A stretch of DNA of 42,990 nucleotides from Arthrobacter sp. (lineage in GTDB: Bacteria > Actinomycetota > Actinomycetes > Actinomycetales > Micrococcaceae). The stretch's first letter is position 1. Each line of letters begins with the position of its first letter. The DNA lies in contig JASLBS010000127.1 of assembly GCA_030146405.1 (NCBI GenBank), positions 1 through 42,990 of the forward strand. The letters run 5' to 3'. Below are positions 26,715 through 34,634 of this stretch, piece by piece. A program made the translations under genes and the position numbers. A model generated the notes under the pieces. That model ran no database searches. It was not told the DNA's origin and saw nothing but the letters and a program-made list of their open reading frames with translations.

Positions 26715-27698
26715 ATGCCCTTCATCGATCTCCCCCTGCAGGATCTCCGGGACTACCTGCCGGAGCGGGACGAACCCTCGGACTTCGACGCCTTCTGGGA
26801 TCGCACCCTGACGGAGCAGCGACCGCACGTCTCGCCGCCCGTGTTCGAGGAGATCGACGCCGGCTACAGCCAGCTCGTGACCGAGGACGTCACCTTCGCC
26901 GGTTACGACGGGCACCCCGTCAGGGGCTGGATGCTCACTCCGCGCCACCTGCCCGGACCGCTGCCCACCGTGGTCACCTTCATCGGCTACGGCGGCGGGC
27001 GTGGCCTGCCGGGCGAGTGGACCGCGCTACCCAGCGCGGGCTACGCACACTTCGTCATGGACCTCCGCGGGCAGGGCGCGGGACACCGGACGGGGGACAC
27101 GGCGGACGGCGCCCTGTCGGGCCCGCACCACGGCGGCTTCCTGACGCTGGGGATCAGCAGCCCGGACACCTACTACTACCGTCGCCTCTTCGTGGATGCC
27201 GTGCGCGCCGTCGGAGCCGCGCAGTCCCACCCTGCTGTCGATCCCTCGCGGCTGGTGATCTCCGGAGGCAGCCAGGGCGGTGGGATCACCCTCGCCGCTG
27301 CGGCACTCGTGCAGCGGGCCGGTGGCACACCCCCCGCGGGCGCGATCGTGGACGTCCCGTTCCTCGCGCACATGCGGCACGCCACCGAGATCACGGGCAC
27401 GGCCCCCTACTCGGAGATCGTGCGGTATCTCGGTACGCGCAGGAACGACGTCGATTCCGTCTTCCGCACCCTCGGCTACTTCGACGGCGTCAACTTCGCC
27501 GTCCGCAGCAGCATGCCGGCCCTGTTCTCCGTGGGCCTGCTCGACGACGTCTGCCCGCCGTCGTGCGTCTACGCTGCGCACAACCACTACGCGGGACCCA
27601 AACGCATGAAGGTCTATCCCTACAACGGGCACGAGCAGGGTGGCGCCTTCCAGGACGTCGAACACCTCGTCTTCCTCCGCAAGCTCCTCGGTCCGTAG
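26715..27698 (+). CDS. Acetyl xylan esterase / cephalosporin-C deacetylase-family esterase
   Basis: A 327-residue alpha/beta-hydrolase that removes acetyl groups from sugars. It has the family opening DLPLQDLRDYLPERDEPSDFDAFW and the oxyanion region FIGYGGGRG. The nucleophile is Ser186 in GGSQGG, an Asp follows in VGLLDDVCPP, and the His is 306 in NGHEQGG. No signal peptide is present, so it is cytoplasmic and would act on imported acetylated oligosaccharides. The ATG at 26715 (MPFIDLPLQD) matches family N-termini; the longer frame upstream overlaps the promoter region. It diverges from the sugar ABC operon and may share its operators. It could fill the role of the rhamnogalacturonan acetylesterase YesT, though from a different family. 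Confidence 0.9.
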   Translation: MPFIDLPLQDLRDYLPERDEPSDFDAFWDRTLTEQRPHVSPPVFEEIDAGYSQLVTEDVTFAGYDGHPVRGWMLTPRHLPGPLPTVVTFIGYGGGRGLPGEWTALPSAGYAHFVMDLRGQGAGHRTGDTADGALSGPHHGGFLTLGISSPDTYYYRRLFVDAVRAVGAAQSHPAVDPSRLVISGGSQGGGITLAAAALVQRAGGTPPAGAIVDVPFLAHMRHATEITGTAPYSEIVRYLGTRRNDVDSVFRTLGYFDGVNFAVRSSMPALFSVGLLDDVCPPSCVYAAHNHYAGPKRMKVYPYNGHEQGGAFQDVEHLVFLRKLLGP

Positions 27699-27805
27699 GA
27701 CACCGCCCGAGGCCTGCTGTGTGCGGCGGCCCGGGACCTTCGGTGGACGACCCGCTGGTGCGCTTCCCGATGTCCGCTCCACGGTGCTACCGGGCCGACA
27801 CACAG

Positions 27806-27850
27806 GTCCGGCGGGATACGGGGCCCGTTCGCACCCGTATCCCGCCGGAC
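27806..27850. terminator. Bidirectional terminator between esterase and PL11 genes
   Basis: A perfect 17-bp inverted repeat (GTCCGGCGGGATACGGG and its complement) with an 11-nt loop lies between two converging genes. It ends 18 nt from the lyase stop. Confidence 0.82.
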
Positions 27851-27867
27851 GTTCCGTACGGGAACAG

Positions 27868-30447
27868 TTACCGCAGCATCGAGAGGATCACCGTGCCGTG
27901 GTAGGCGAGCACGTCGCGCACCTCGGGCGGGACGGCCTTCGTCTTCTTCTGGTCGAGCCGGTCGAGGAACTTCTCCATCGCCTGGACCGCCATCCGCCCC
28001 TGGTCCCGAGCGACGGCCCGCTGGGCCTGGTCCAGTGAGGCCTGCAGCTGCCGAGCCACCGGGCCGGTCACCCGACCGTCGGCGATCAGCTGGTCGAGCC
28101 GGGCCTGGAGTGCGGGAAGGGCGCCGGGCAGGAAGACGTCGGGAACGGGAACCTCGGTGAAGTCGGTGTCCGAGGCGAGGTAGAACCCGGTGTAGGCGGG
28201 CTGGTTGTACACCGTGTTCTGGCGGGCGATCTCCGCACGGTACTGCGGATCGTGCATCAGCGTGTACAGCTTGCGGTCCGTGGCCTCCGTGCTCGTGAAG
28301 ATCCGGATCGCCGAGCTGTCCGCGGTGCGCACCAGCAGCTCCTCGCGCCAGTCGCCGAAGATGTCGGCCACGAGCGACGGATTCCCCTTGGTGCCGTTGT
28401 TCGTGCGGGTGCCCGTCGCCGTCAGGAGACGGCCACGCTGCACGTCGTCGATGGTGGTGTCCTGGTCCGCGGTTCCGTTCACGAGCTGGGTGGTGCCGTC
28501 CGCCGCCCACCTGATGCTCATGTTGGTGCCCGGACCATTACCCGGGAGGAGTTCCCCGGAGGCGGAGCGCACGCCCACCGCCCAGTTCTCCAGTCCGCGC
28601 GTAGCGGGGTCGATGTCACCGATCATGCCGCGGCCGGTGTCCCGGCCCGTGTATCCGCCGAAGAGCACCTCGCCGGTGGCGGCGTCCCTCATCGCCCAGC
28701 CGTAGGGGGCACCCGCTCCGCCCTCGTGGACGGTGAAGATCTCGAGCCCCGGGCGGTCCGGATCGATGTCCGCCACGTGCATCGCGTCCCCGTGGCCGAG
28801 CTTCGCCATGGTCCCCGGCGCGGCGCTGCCCTCGGGGAGGACGTCGAAGGAGCTGTACAGCAGCGAGCCGTCGGAGTCGATCGTGGCGCTGCCGTAGACG
28901 ATCTCGTGCCTGCCGTCGCCGTCCACGTCGGCAGCACTGAGCGAGTGGAAGCCCTGACCGGCGAGTGTCCCGAACTCCGCATTGGTGCCGACGCCGCCGT
29001 GCGGGCCGTCGTCGAAGGGGTTGGACATCGGCACGTGCCCCGAGTCCACGTGCCACTCCTGCGTGAGCTTCTTCCCGTCCCAGCGGTAGGCCACGATGGT
29101 GGAGCGCGTGTAGTAGCCACGGGCGAAGATCGCCGAAGGGTGTTCACCGTCGAGGTACGCCACTCCTGCGAGGAACCGGTCCACGCGGTTGCCGGGCTCG
29201 ATGCGCGACATGGCGTAGTCGCCCCACATCAGGCCGTCGTCACCCCGTCCCGGTTCGTACGGAACGGTCTGGAGTTCCGCGCCGCTGGCGCCCTCGAACA
29301 CGCTCAGGTACTCCGGTCCGTCCACGATGAAGCCCTCGAAGGCCCGAAGATTGTTCCGCGCACTCCGCGAGGGTGCGTAGTCGTCCATGAAGTAGTCGGC
29401 CAGCGCGCGGGCATCGGGGTCGGACAGCGGGTACTCGTACCGCTCGTCGATCCCGAACGCCTCCTCGAGCGTCGCCGGCCAGTTCCCTGCCACCACCTCG
29501 GGGTGGTCCTGCCACCCCGTGAACATCTCCACGACGTGCTCGTAGTAGCCCTCGGTGCTCAGACGGTAGTCGTCGTCGTGCTGCACGCCGGCCCGGACGT
29601 CGGCCCGCGGCAGTGTCACGTAGTTCTCCGCAGTGATCTCGCCGTCGGGCCCGTACGTGGTGGTCTTGGTGCCGGGCGCCGTCTTCAGCATCATCTCGGA
29701 GCGGCCGTCGCCGTCGAAGTCGGAGACCATGAACTGCGTGTAATGAGCACCCGAGCGGATGTTCACCCCGAGGTCGATCCGGCTCAGCAGGCGGCCCTCG
29801 AGCGTGTAGGTGTCGATGTAGCTGTTGCCCGTGTACCCGATCTGCGAGACGTCCTTGGAGTTCGTGGGCTCCCACTTGACGAAGAACTCGTACCGGCCGT
29901 CCCCCGTGACGTCCCCGACGCTCATGTCGTTCGCGGTGTAGGTGTAGGCCTCCCCTGCGGGGGTCACGCCGTCCGCGGGTTTCTGCAGGGGAAGATCGAG
30001 GTAGTCCTGCGCCCAGGGGATGATCTCGTCACTCACCTCGACCTCCACGCCGTCGACGACGGCACCCACGCTGTAGCGGGCGGTCTCGGCGGACCCTGCG
30101 TCGGTCACGGTGGCGTCGAGGTAGTTGGTGCTGTCCGTGACGGTGGTGATGGGCACGCCGTTCCGGTAGACCGTGAAGTCGGTTCCCGTGAGGCCCGCGG
30201 CGGTGGCACCCGTGACCTCGGTGGCCTTCAGTCGCCAGCTGAGGTAGACACCCTCGGGTGTGAGTGCACCGACCAGTCCGCGGTCCAGCTGCTCGAGCTG
30301 CACTCCCCCGATCGAGGAGCTCTTGCCCGACCGTGCGTCCTGGCCCTGCGCAGCAGCGGGAACGGCGAGCGCGCTGAGCGTGAGGAGGGTGCTCGTGGCG
30401 AGGGCCACGCACACCGAGGCCGTGGTTCTCTTGATCGAACTCATCAT
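27868..30447 (-). CDS. Secreted rhamnogalacturonan lyase, polysaccharide lyase family 11, with C-terminal FIMAH-like domain
   Basis: An 859-residue exported enzyme that cleaves the rhamnogalacturonan I backbone by beta-elimination. A signal peptide (MMSSIKRTT... to AVPAAAQ) ends near residue 34. A small beta domain at about 45-150 precedes the eight-bladed propeller typical of PL11, with calcium-type loops VGDVTGDGRYE, SDFDGDGRSEMMLKT, AADVDGDGRHE and GNIRSG-like VNIRSGAHYTQFM. After residue about 765 comes a helical module, LPALQARLDQLIADGRV to LAYHGTVILSML, resembling a FIMAH domain, unusual compared with the 600-residue Bacillus YesW. The first of two tandem ATGs (30447) has AAGGA 5 nt upstream; the longer frame would overlap the operator. 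It is transcribed alone from a LacI-type-controlled promoter. Confidence 0.93.
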   Translation of the reverse strand: MMSSIKRTTASVCVALATSTLLTLSALAVPAAAQGQDARSGKSSSIGGVQLEQLDRGLVGALTPEGVYLSWRLKATEVTGATAAGLTGTDFTVYRNGVPITTVTDSTNYLDATVTDAGSAETARYSVGAVVDGVEVEVSDEIIPWAQDYLDLPLQKPADGVTPAGEAYTYTANDMSVGDVTGDGRYEFFVKWEPTNSKDVSQIGYTGNSYIDTYTLEGRLLSRIDLGVNIRSGAHYTQFMVSDFDGDGRSEMMLKTAPGTKTTTYGPDGEITAENYVTLPRADVRAGVQHDDDYRLSTEGYYEHVVEMFTGWQDHPEVVAGNWPATLEEAFGIDERYEYPLSDPDARALADYFMDDYAPSRSARNNLRAFEGFIVDGPEYLSVFEGASGAELQTVPYEPGRGDDGLMWGDYAMSRIEPGNRVDRFLAGVAYLDGEHPSAIFARGYYTRSTIVAYRWDGKKLTQEWHVDSGHVPMSNPFDDGPHGGVGTNAEFGTLAGQGFHSLSAADVDGDGRHEIVYGSATIDSDGSLLYSSFDVLPEGSAAPGTMAKLGHGDAMHVADIDPDRPGLEIFTVHEGGAGAPYGWAMRDAATGEVLFGGYTGRDTGRGMIGDIDPATRGLENWAVGVRSASGELLPGNGPGTNMSIRWAADGTTQLVNGTADQDTTIDDVQRGRLLTATGTRTNNGTKGNPSLVADIFGDWREELLVRTADSSAIRIFTSTEATDRKLYTLMHDPQYRAEIARQNTVYNQPAYTGFYLASDTDFTEVPVPDVFLPGALPALQARLDQLIADGRVTGPVARQLQASLDQAQRAVARDQGRMAVQAMEKFLDRLDQKKTKAVPPEVRDVLAYHGTVILSMLR

Positions 30448-30460
30448 TGAATCCTTCGGT

Positions 30461-30476
30461 TGGAAAACGCTTTCCA
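30461..30476. promoter_or_regulatory. LacI-type operator of the PL11 lyase gene
   Basis: TGGAAAACGCTTTCCA is a near-perfect 16-bp palindrome with a central CG. It lies 4 nt after the -10 box and 14 nt before the start codon, so a bound repressor would block initiation. Confidence 0.85.
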
Positions 30477-30480
30477 TCTC

Positions 30481-30509
30481 ACCGTAGATTCCGGTCCCCG
30501 CGCGGTCAA
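30481..30509 (-). promoter_or_regulatory. Promoter of the PL11 lyase gene
   Basis: TTGACC and TACGGT with a 17-nt spacer on the minus strand, 33 nt upstream of the start. The spacing and the -35 hexamer are the same as in the sugar ABC promoter. Confidence 0.78.
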
Positions 30510-30522
30510 GGGACAGGAACGA

Positions 30523-30552
30523 AAAAGGGAGCGGCCGTAGCCACTCCCTTTT
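30523..30552 (-). terminator. Terminator of the mtl operon
   Basis: AAAAGGGAG-C-GGC, loop CGTA, GCC-A-CTCCCTTTT: a 12-bp stem with one mismatch, 20 nt past the mtlD stop. On the minus strand it ends in five T residues. It stands 13 nt before the lyase -35 box, insulating that promoter from mtl transcription. Confidence 0.85.
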
Positions 30553-30571
30553 CCCCCGGGTACTATGCCGG

Positions 30572-31729
30572 TCAGCCCTCCCTGGTCTCCGATCGACGAT
30601 CGGAGACCAGGCCCCGAACCGCCCCGAACAGCGGATGGTCCGCCGCGAGGCCCGTGATCGACGTCGTCGCCTCCCCCGGTTCCTGGGAGGCCACGATCTC
30701 GGCCAGCGCAGGCACCTCGGGATCGTCCGCGGCGGAGAAGGCCAGCGCCGCCCGCATCGCCTCGAGCAGGGCCACGGGCTGGACGCCGGACTCGGCGAGC
30801 TCGGCCGCCGGTCCGATGAAGCGCTCGTGTCGGCTCAGCTTCCGCAGCGGAGCACGGCCCACCCGCACCACCGTGTCCGGAAGGTGCTCGTTGGTGAAAC
30901 GCCGCAGGATCTTCTGCACGTACGCTTCCTGCTCGGCGGGGTCGAACCCGTGCTTGGCGATGAGCAGCTGCTTGGTCTCCCCGAGCACCGCCCGGACCTT
31001 ACCCGCGATCGCCTCGTCCGCCATCGCGTCGGAGATCTTCTCGACTCCGGCGGCGTAGCCGAAATAGGCCGCGGACGCATGTCCGGTGTTGACCGTGAAG
31101 AGCTTGCGCTCGATGTACGGCGCGAGGTCGTCGACGTAGGTGGCTCCGGGGATCTCCGGGGCGTTGCCCTCGAACGGCGTGCGGTCGATGACCCACTCGA
31201 AGAAGGTCTCCACGGTGACGTCGAGGCCCTGCCCGGCAGCCTGGTTGGGGACGATGCGGTCGACCGCGGTGTTGGCGAACACCGCACGTGCGGACAGGTC
31301 GGCCGTGGATCCGCTGTAGGCCTGCTCCACCTCCCGCCTCAGGACGTCCGTCGCATTGATGGCGTTCTCGCACGCCATCACCTGCAGCGGGGACAGTTCC
31401 CCGGCGCGCTGGGCGATCGCCCGGGCGATGACCGGTGCGAGGAACTTCAGCACGTTCGGCCCCACCGCGGTGGTGACCATGTCCGCCGTGGCGATCTCGG
31501 CGATCACGTCCTCCTCCTGGGACCGCGAGTTGAGCGCCCGGTAGTTGTCCACCGTCTTGACCGCAGGGTTCTCACCGACCTCGTGGACGTCGTAGCTCGG
31601 GATCGAGCCGAGCTGATCGATCAGGGCGTCCGCGACGTCGGCGAAGACCACCTCGTACCCGGCTTCGTGGAGCAGGAGCCCCACGAAGCCGCGGCCGATG
31701 TTGCCGGCACCGAAATGTACTGCCTTCAC
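30572..31729 (-). CDS. mtlD: Mannitol-1-phosphate 5-dehydrogenase
   Basis: A 385-residue NAD-dependent enzyme that converts mannitol 1-phosphate to fructose 6-phosphate. The nucleotide-binding motif HFGAGNIGRGF is at residues 5-15. ACENAINATDVLR and the substrate-binding/catalytic stretch KLFTVNTGHASAAYFGY follow. The family length is normal. The GTG at 31729 shares one base with the mtlA stop (TAGTG), a tight coupling, and fixes the start. The last codons (GLVSDRRSETREG) are written over a perfect 14-bp hairpin. The product of MtlA is its substrate. Confidence 0.96.
   Translation of the reverse strand: MKAVHFGAGNIGRGFVGLLLHEAGYEVVFADVADALIDQLGSIPSYDVHEVGENPAVKTVDNYRALNSRSQEEDVIAEIATADMVTTAVGPNVLKFLAPVIARAIAQRAGELSPLQVMACENAINATDVLRREVEQAYSGSTADLSARAVFANTAVDRIVPNQAAGQGLDVTVETFFEWVIDRTPFEGNAPEIPGATYVDDLAPYIERKLFTVNTGHASAAYFGYAAGVEKISDAMADEAIAGKVRAVLGETKQLLIAKHGFDPAEQEAYVQKILRRFTNEHLPDTVVRVGRAPLRKLSRHERFIGPAAELAESGVQPVALLEAMRAALAFSAADDPEVPALAEIVASQEPGEATTSITGLAADHPLFGAVRGLVSDRRSETREG
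30581..30611. repeat. Perfect 14-bp inverted repeat inside the 3' end of mtlD
   Basis: CCTGGTCTCCGATC-GAC-GATCGGAGACCAGG. Because it is palindromic, both strands encode a similar peptide here (LVSDRRSET). It starts 9 nt before the stop of mtlD and is followed by the terminator at 30523. Two hairpins back to back may stabilise the mtl mRNA 3' end. Confidence 0.8.
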
Positions 31730-33714
31730 TAGGCGTTGACCTTTCCGAAGAGGGCCAGGACCTCGTCCACCGTGGTGGCCTCGTCCAGCTTGGCCACCTG
31801 CTCCTTGTCGGAGAAGACGCGGGCGATGGCGGACAGGATGGTGAGGTGCTCGTTGTTGATACCCGCGACGCCCACCACGAACTTCACCTGCTTGCCGTTC
31901 CAGTCGATCCCCTCGGGGTAGCGGACGATCGACACGGCCGAACGCTTGATGAGGTCCTTCGCGGCGTTGGTGCCGTGCGGGATCGCGAGGAAGTTGCCCA
32001 TGTAAGTGGGCACCGACTTCTCACGCTCGTGCATGGCGGCCACGTAGTCGGAGTCCACGGCGCCGCGGTCCACCAGCAGGCGGCCCGCCTCGTTGATGGC
32101 GTCCTCCTGCGTGGTGGCCCGGCCCTCGAGGATCACGCTCTGCTCGGCGAGGACGTCCCGGTCCGACGGCGCATCCGCACCGGCATCCGCGTCGGCCTCC
32201 CCGGCGACGGCCGCCGGCATGGGGTTCTTGGGATCCACACCGCTGCCGGCCGCTGCGCTGGCGCGGACCAGCTCGACGATCTCGTCGTACCGCGGGCTAC
32301 CCATGAAGTTGTCGACGGCTACGTGCGTCGCACTCTGTGTCAGGGGCTCCGCACGGGCAGCGAGATCCTGGTGCGTCACGACGACGTCGAACTCGTCCTT
32401 CAGGTTGGCGATGGCCGAGTTGGTGACCTTGACGTCGGGGAACCCGGCGGCCTTGATCTTGTTGCGGAGCACCGAGGCACCCATTGCGGAGGAGCCCATG
32501 CCGGCATCGCAGGCGAACACGATGGAGCGGATGGGGCCGTCCGTGGCGGGGGTCGCGGAGGAGAAGTTCCCCGCGACCGAGCTCTTCTTGCCCTTCAGGC
32601 CCTCCATCTTCGCGGCCGCACCGGCGATGTCGTCCTCGGTGGACTTCGTGGTCTTCAGGATGACCGCACCGATGAGGAAGGACACCGCGGCAGCCATCAG
32701 CACCGACAGGGTGACGCCGACGAAGCTGTCCGAGGCCGTCGCCGCGTACACGGCGATGATGCTGCCGGGTGCCGCGGGCGACCGCAGGCCGGCCCCGGTG
32801 ATGACCAGCGTGAGGATGCCGGCCATGCCGCCACCGATCACGGAGAGGATCATGAGGGGCTTCATGAGCACGTACGGGAAGTAGATCTCGTGGATACCAC
32901 CGAGGAACTGGACGACGATGGCACCGGGCGCCGAGGCCTTCGCCATGCCACTACCGAAGATCGCGTAGGCCAGCAGGAGTCCGAGGCCGGGGCCGGGGTT
33001 CGCCTCGAGCAGGTACAGCAGCGACTTACCGGTGCTGGTGGACTGTTCGGTGGCGAGCGGAGTGAGGACGCCGTAGTTGATGGCGTTGTTCAGGAACAGG
33101 ATCTTGGCGGGCTCGATCAGGATGCTGGTGAGCGGCAGGAGGCCGGTGTTGACGAGGAAGTCCACACCTCTGCCGGCCGCATCGGTGAACAGCGTGACCA
33201 GTGGGCCGACGGCGAAGAGGCCGAAGAGGGCCATCATGGCCGCGAAGATGCCTGCGGAGAAGTTGTTGACGAGCATCTCGAACCCGGGGCGGATCTTGCC
33301 GTCCCACAGGGAGTCGAGCTTCTTCATCAGGAAGGCGGTGAGCGGGCCCATGATCATGGCGCCGATGAACATGGGGATGTCCGTTCCCACGATCACACCC
33401 ATGGTGGCCGCCGCACCCACGACGCCGCCGCGGACGTCGTAGATCATCCGTCCGCCGGTGTAGGCGATCAGGAGGGGCAGCAGGAAGGTGATCATGGGAC
33501 CCACGAGGCCCGTGTTCGCGACACCGTCGGTTTCCCCGAAGCCGCCGAGTACGCCCACGGGAATGTAGCCGTCCTCGATAAACAGGGCCGTGATGAGTCC
33601 CCACGCGATGAAGGCCCCGATATTCGGCATGATCATCCCGGACAGGAACGTCCCGAACTTCTGCACGCGCACCCGGGCACTGGTGCCGGATCTCGCTTCT
33701 GCTTGTATTGCCAC
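31729..33714 (-). CDS. mtlA: PTS mannitol transporter, fused EIICBA
   Basis: A 661-residue permease that imports and phosphorylates mannitol. EIIC covers about 15-355 with GGIHEIYFPYVLM near 272-284. EIIB follows, with the phosphorylated Cys402 in FACDAGMGSSAMGASVL. A linker rich in Ala/Asp (about 485-520) leads to EIIA, with His580 in FLAIPHGTN. The full C-B-A order resembles the Escherichia coli protein. The GTG at 33714 has AAGGAA 5 nt upstream. It is 56 nt downstream of the TetR-type regulator and overlaps mtlD by one base. Phosphate would come from EI (encoded at 34635) and HPr (not in the window). Confidence 0.96.
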   Translation of the reverse strand: MAIQAEARSGTSARVRVQKFGTFLSGMIMPNIGAFIAWGLITALFIEDGYIPVGVLGGFGETDGVANTGLVGPMITFLLPLLIAYTGGRMIYDVRGGVVGAAATMGVIVGTDIPMFIGAMIMGPLTAFLMKKLDSLWDGKIRPGFEMLVNNFSAGIFAAMMALFGLFAVGPLVTLFTDAAGRGVDFLVNTGLLPLTSILIEPAKILFLNNAINYGVLTPLATEQSTSTGKSLLYLLEANPGPGLGLLLAYAIFGSGMAKASAPGAIVVQFLGGIHEIYFPYVLMKPLMILSVIGGGMAGILTLVITGAGLRSPAAPGSIIAVYAATASDSFVGVTLSVLMAAAVSFLIGAVILKTTKSTEDDIAGAAAKMEGLKGKKSSVAGNFSSATPATDGPIRSIVFACDAGMGSSAMGASVLRNKIKAAGFPDVKVTNSAIANLKDEFDVVVTHQDLAARAEPLTQSATHVAVDNFMGSPRYDEIVELVRASAAAGSGVDPKNPMPAAVAGEADADAGADAPSDRDVLAEQSVILEGRATTQEDAINEAGRLLVDRGAVDSDYVAAMHEREKSVPTYMGNFLAIPHGTNAAKDLIKRSAVSIVRYPEGIDWNGKQVKFVVGVAGINNEHLTILSAIARVFSDKEQVAKLDEATTVDEVLALFGKVNA

Positions 33715-33733
33715 TGTCTTTCCTTACCGTTGA

Positions 33734-33749
33734 CCCGCAGCACTGCGGG
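33734..33749 (-). promoter_or_regulatory. Hairpin/palindrome in the TetR-mtlA spacer
   Basis: CCCGCA-GCAC-TGCGGG (6-bp stem, 4-nt loop) lies 20 nt before the mtlA start. A second palindrome, GGAAGC-GCTA-GCTTCC (33764-33779), straddles the TetR stop. They may be regulator sites or RNA stems; the sequence alone does not decide. Confidence 0.35.
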
Positions 33750-33770
33750 AGATGGGTTGTGTAGGAAGCG

Positions 33771-34499
33771 CTAGCTTCCGGACCTGCTGGAGATGCGCTG
33801 GAGCCATTCGAGGAAGAGCTTCAGCTCGGAACTTGAGAGTTGGTCGGGGTGGGACGACTGCAGTGCGGCGTTGAGCGCGATTGCCGCCACCACCACCGAG
33901 GGCGTGCCCTCCGTGTCGGTGGTCGGATCCGCCTCCGAGTCCGTGGCCACCGCGGAGATCACGGCTTCCCGGGTCATCGCGGACAGTTCCAGGTTCCGCT
34001 TGTCCGCCGGTTCCGCGATCAGCATGAGGGTGACACCGATATTGGCGGCCAGCATGCTTCGCGCGGCTTCGCGGGGTGTCACCACGAGACGGGCAGCCGC
34101 GGCGGCCCGTGCCAGCACCTCCTCGAGGAATGCCTCGGCGCTGGCCACCATGGTGGACTCACGCTCCGGCCGGATGTTGCCGAACATCACCAGGTAGAGG
34201 TGTGGATTCTCGAGGCCGAACCGCACGTGGTTGTCCCAGTGCAGCCTGAGGTCCTCGATGGGTTGACCCGATGCCGGCAGGCCCCTCTCGGCGTCGAGGT
34301 ACTCGGAGAATCCCTCGGCGACGACGGCGTCGAACAGCCCCTCCTTGTCGCCGAAGTGGTGGTACAGGGTTGGTGCGGTGACCCCGGCTGCTTCGGTGAT
34401 CTGCCGGGTGGAGACGGGTTCCCCGCCGGACTCCGCGAGCAATGCTGCAGCCGCCCTGAGGAGCCTGTTCTTAGGCGCTGGTTCGCCTACTTTTTTCAT
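33771..34499 (-). CDS. TetR-family transcriptional regulator (candidate mannitol regulator)
   Basis: A 242-residue DNA-binding repressor. The N-terminal HTH is at about 12-55 (LLRAAAALLAESGG...STRQITEAAGVTAPTLYHHFGDKEGLFDAVV), a clear TetR signature. The ligand-binding C-terminal domain is helical. It is 56 nt upstream of mtlA on the same strand and diverges from ptsI. Control of mannitol uptake by a TetR protein rather than an MtlR-type regulator would be unusual, and the role is inferred only from position. The ATG at 34499 (MKKVGEPAPK) is supported by the inverted repeat just upstream. Effector unknown. Confidence 0.88.
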   Translation of the reverse strand: MKKVGEPAPKNRLLRAAAALLAESGGEPVSTRQITEAAGVTAPTLYHHFGDKEGLFDAVVAEGFSEYLDAERGLPASGQPIEDLRLHWDNHVRFGLENPHLYLVMFGNIRPERESTMVASAEAFLEEVLARAAAAARLVVTPREAARSMLAANIGVTLMLIAEPADKRNLELSAMTREAVISAVATDSEADPTTDTEGTPSVVVAAIALNAALQSSHPDQLSSSELKLFLEWLQRISSRSGS

Positions 34500-34510
34500 G
34501 ACTGCTACCG

Positions 34511-34530
34511 TAGCACCTATAGCGGTGTTA
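34511..34530. promoter_or_regulatory. Inverted repeat in the shared TetR/ptsI control region
   Basis: TAGCACC-TATAGC-GGTGTTA, 12 nt upstream of the TetR-type gene. With one mismatch between the 7-nt arms it has the outline of a TetR operator and could govern both divergent transcripts. The TATAGG read on the minus strand may be a -10 box inside it. Confidence 0.62.
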
Positions 34531-34634
34531 TATGAACTGGGTCACAGGTATTTTTTCTCCCGGCAGCACATGACTGGCCGCGCGGCACAATGGTGTTGAC
34601 CGAGACCATCACGGCAAGGAACAGAGGACATTCA

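Noticed and set aside
28252..30450. A 732-codon plus-strand frame opposite the lyase gene
   Set aside because: The minus strand encodes a complete PL11 enzyme with signal peptide, promoter and operator; the plus-strand product is His/Val/Gly-rich and unlike protein.
30448..30477. An earlier ATG for the PL11 lyase
   Set aside because: It would place the start within the LacI-type operator at the transcription start and add residues before a normal signal peptide.
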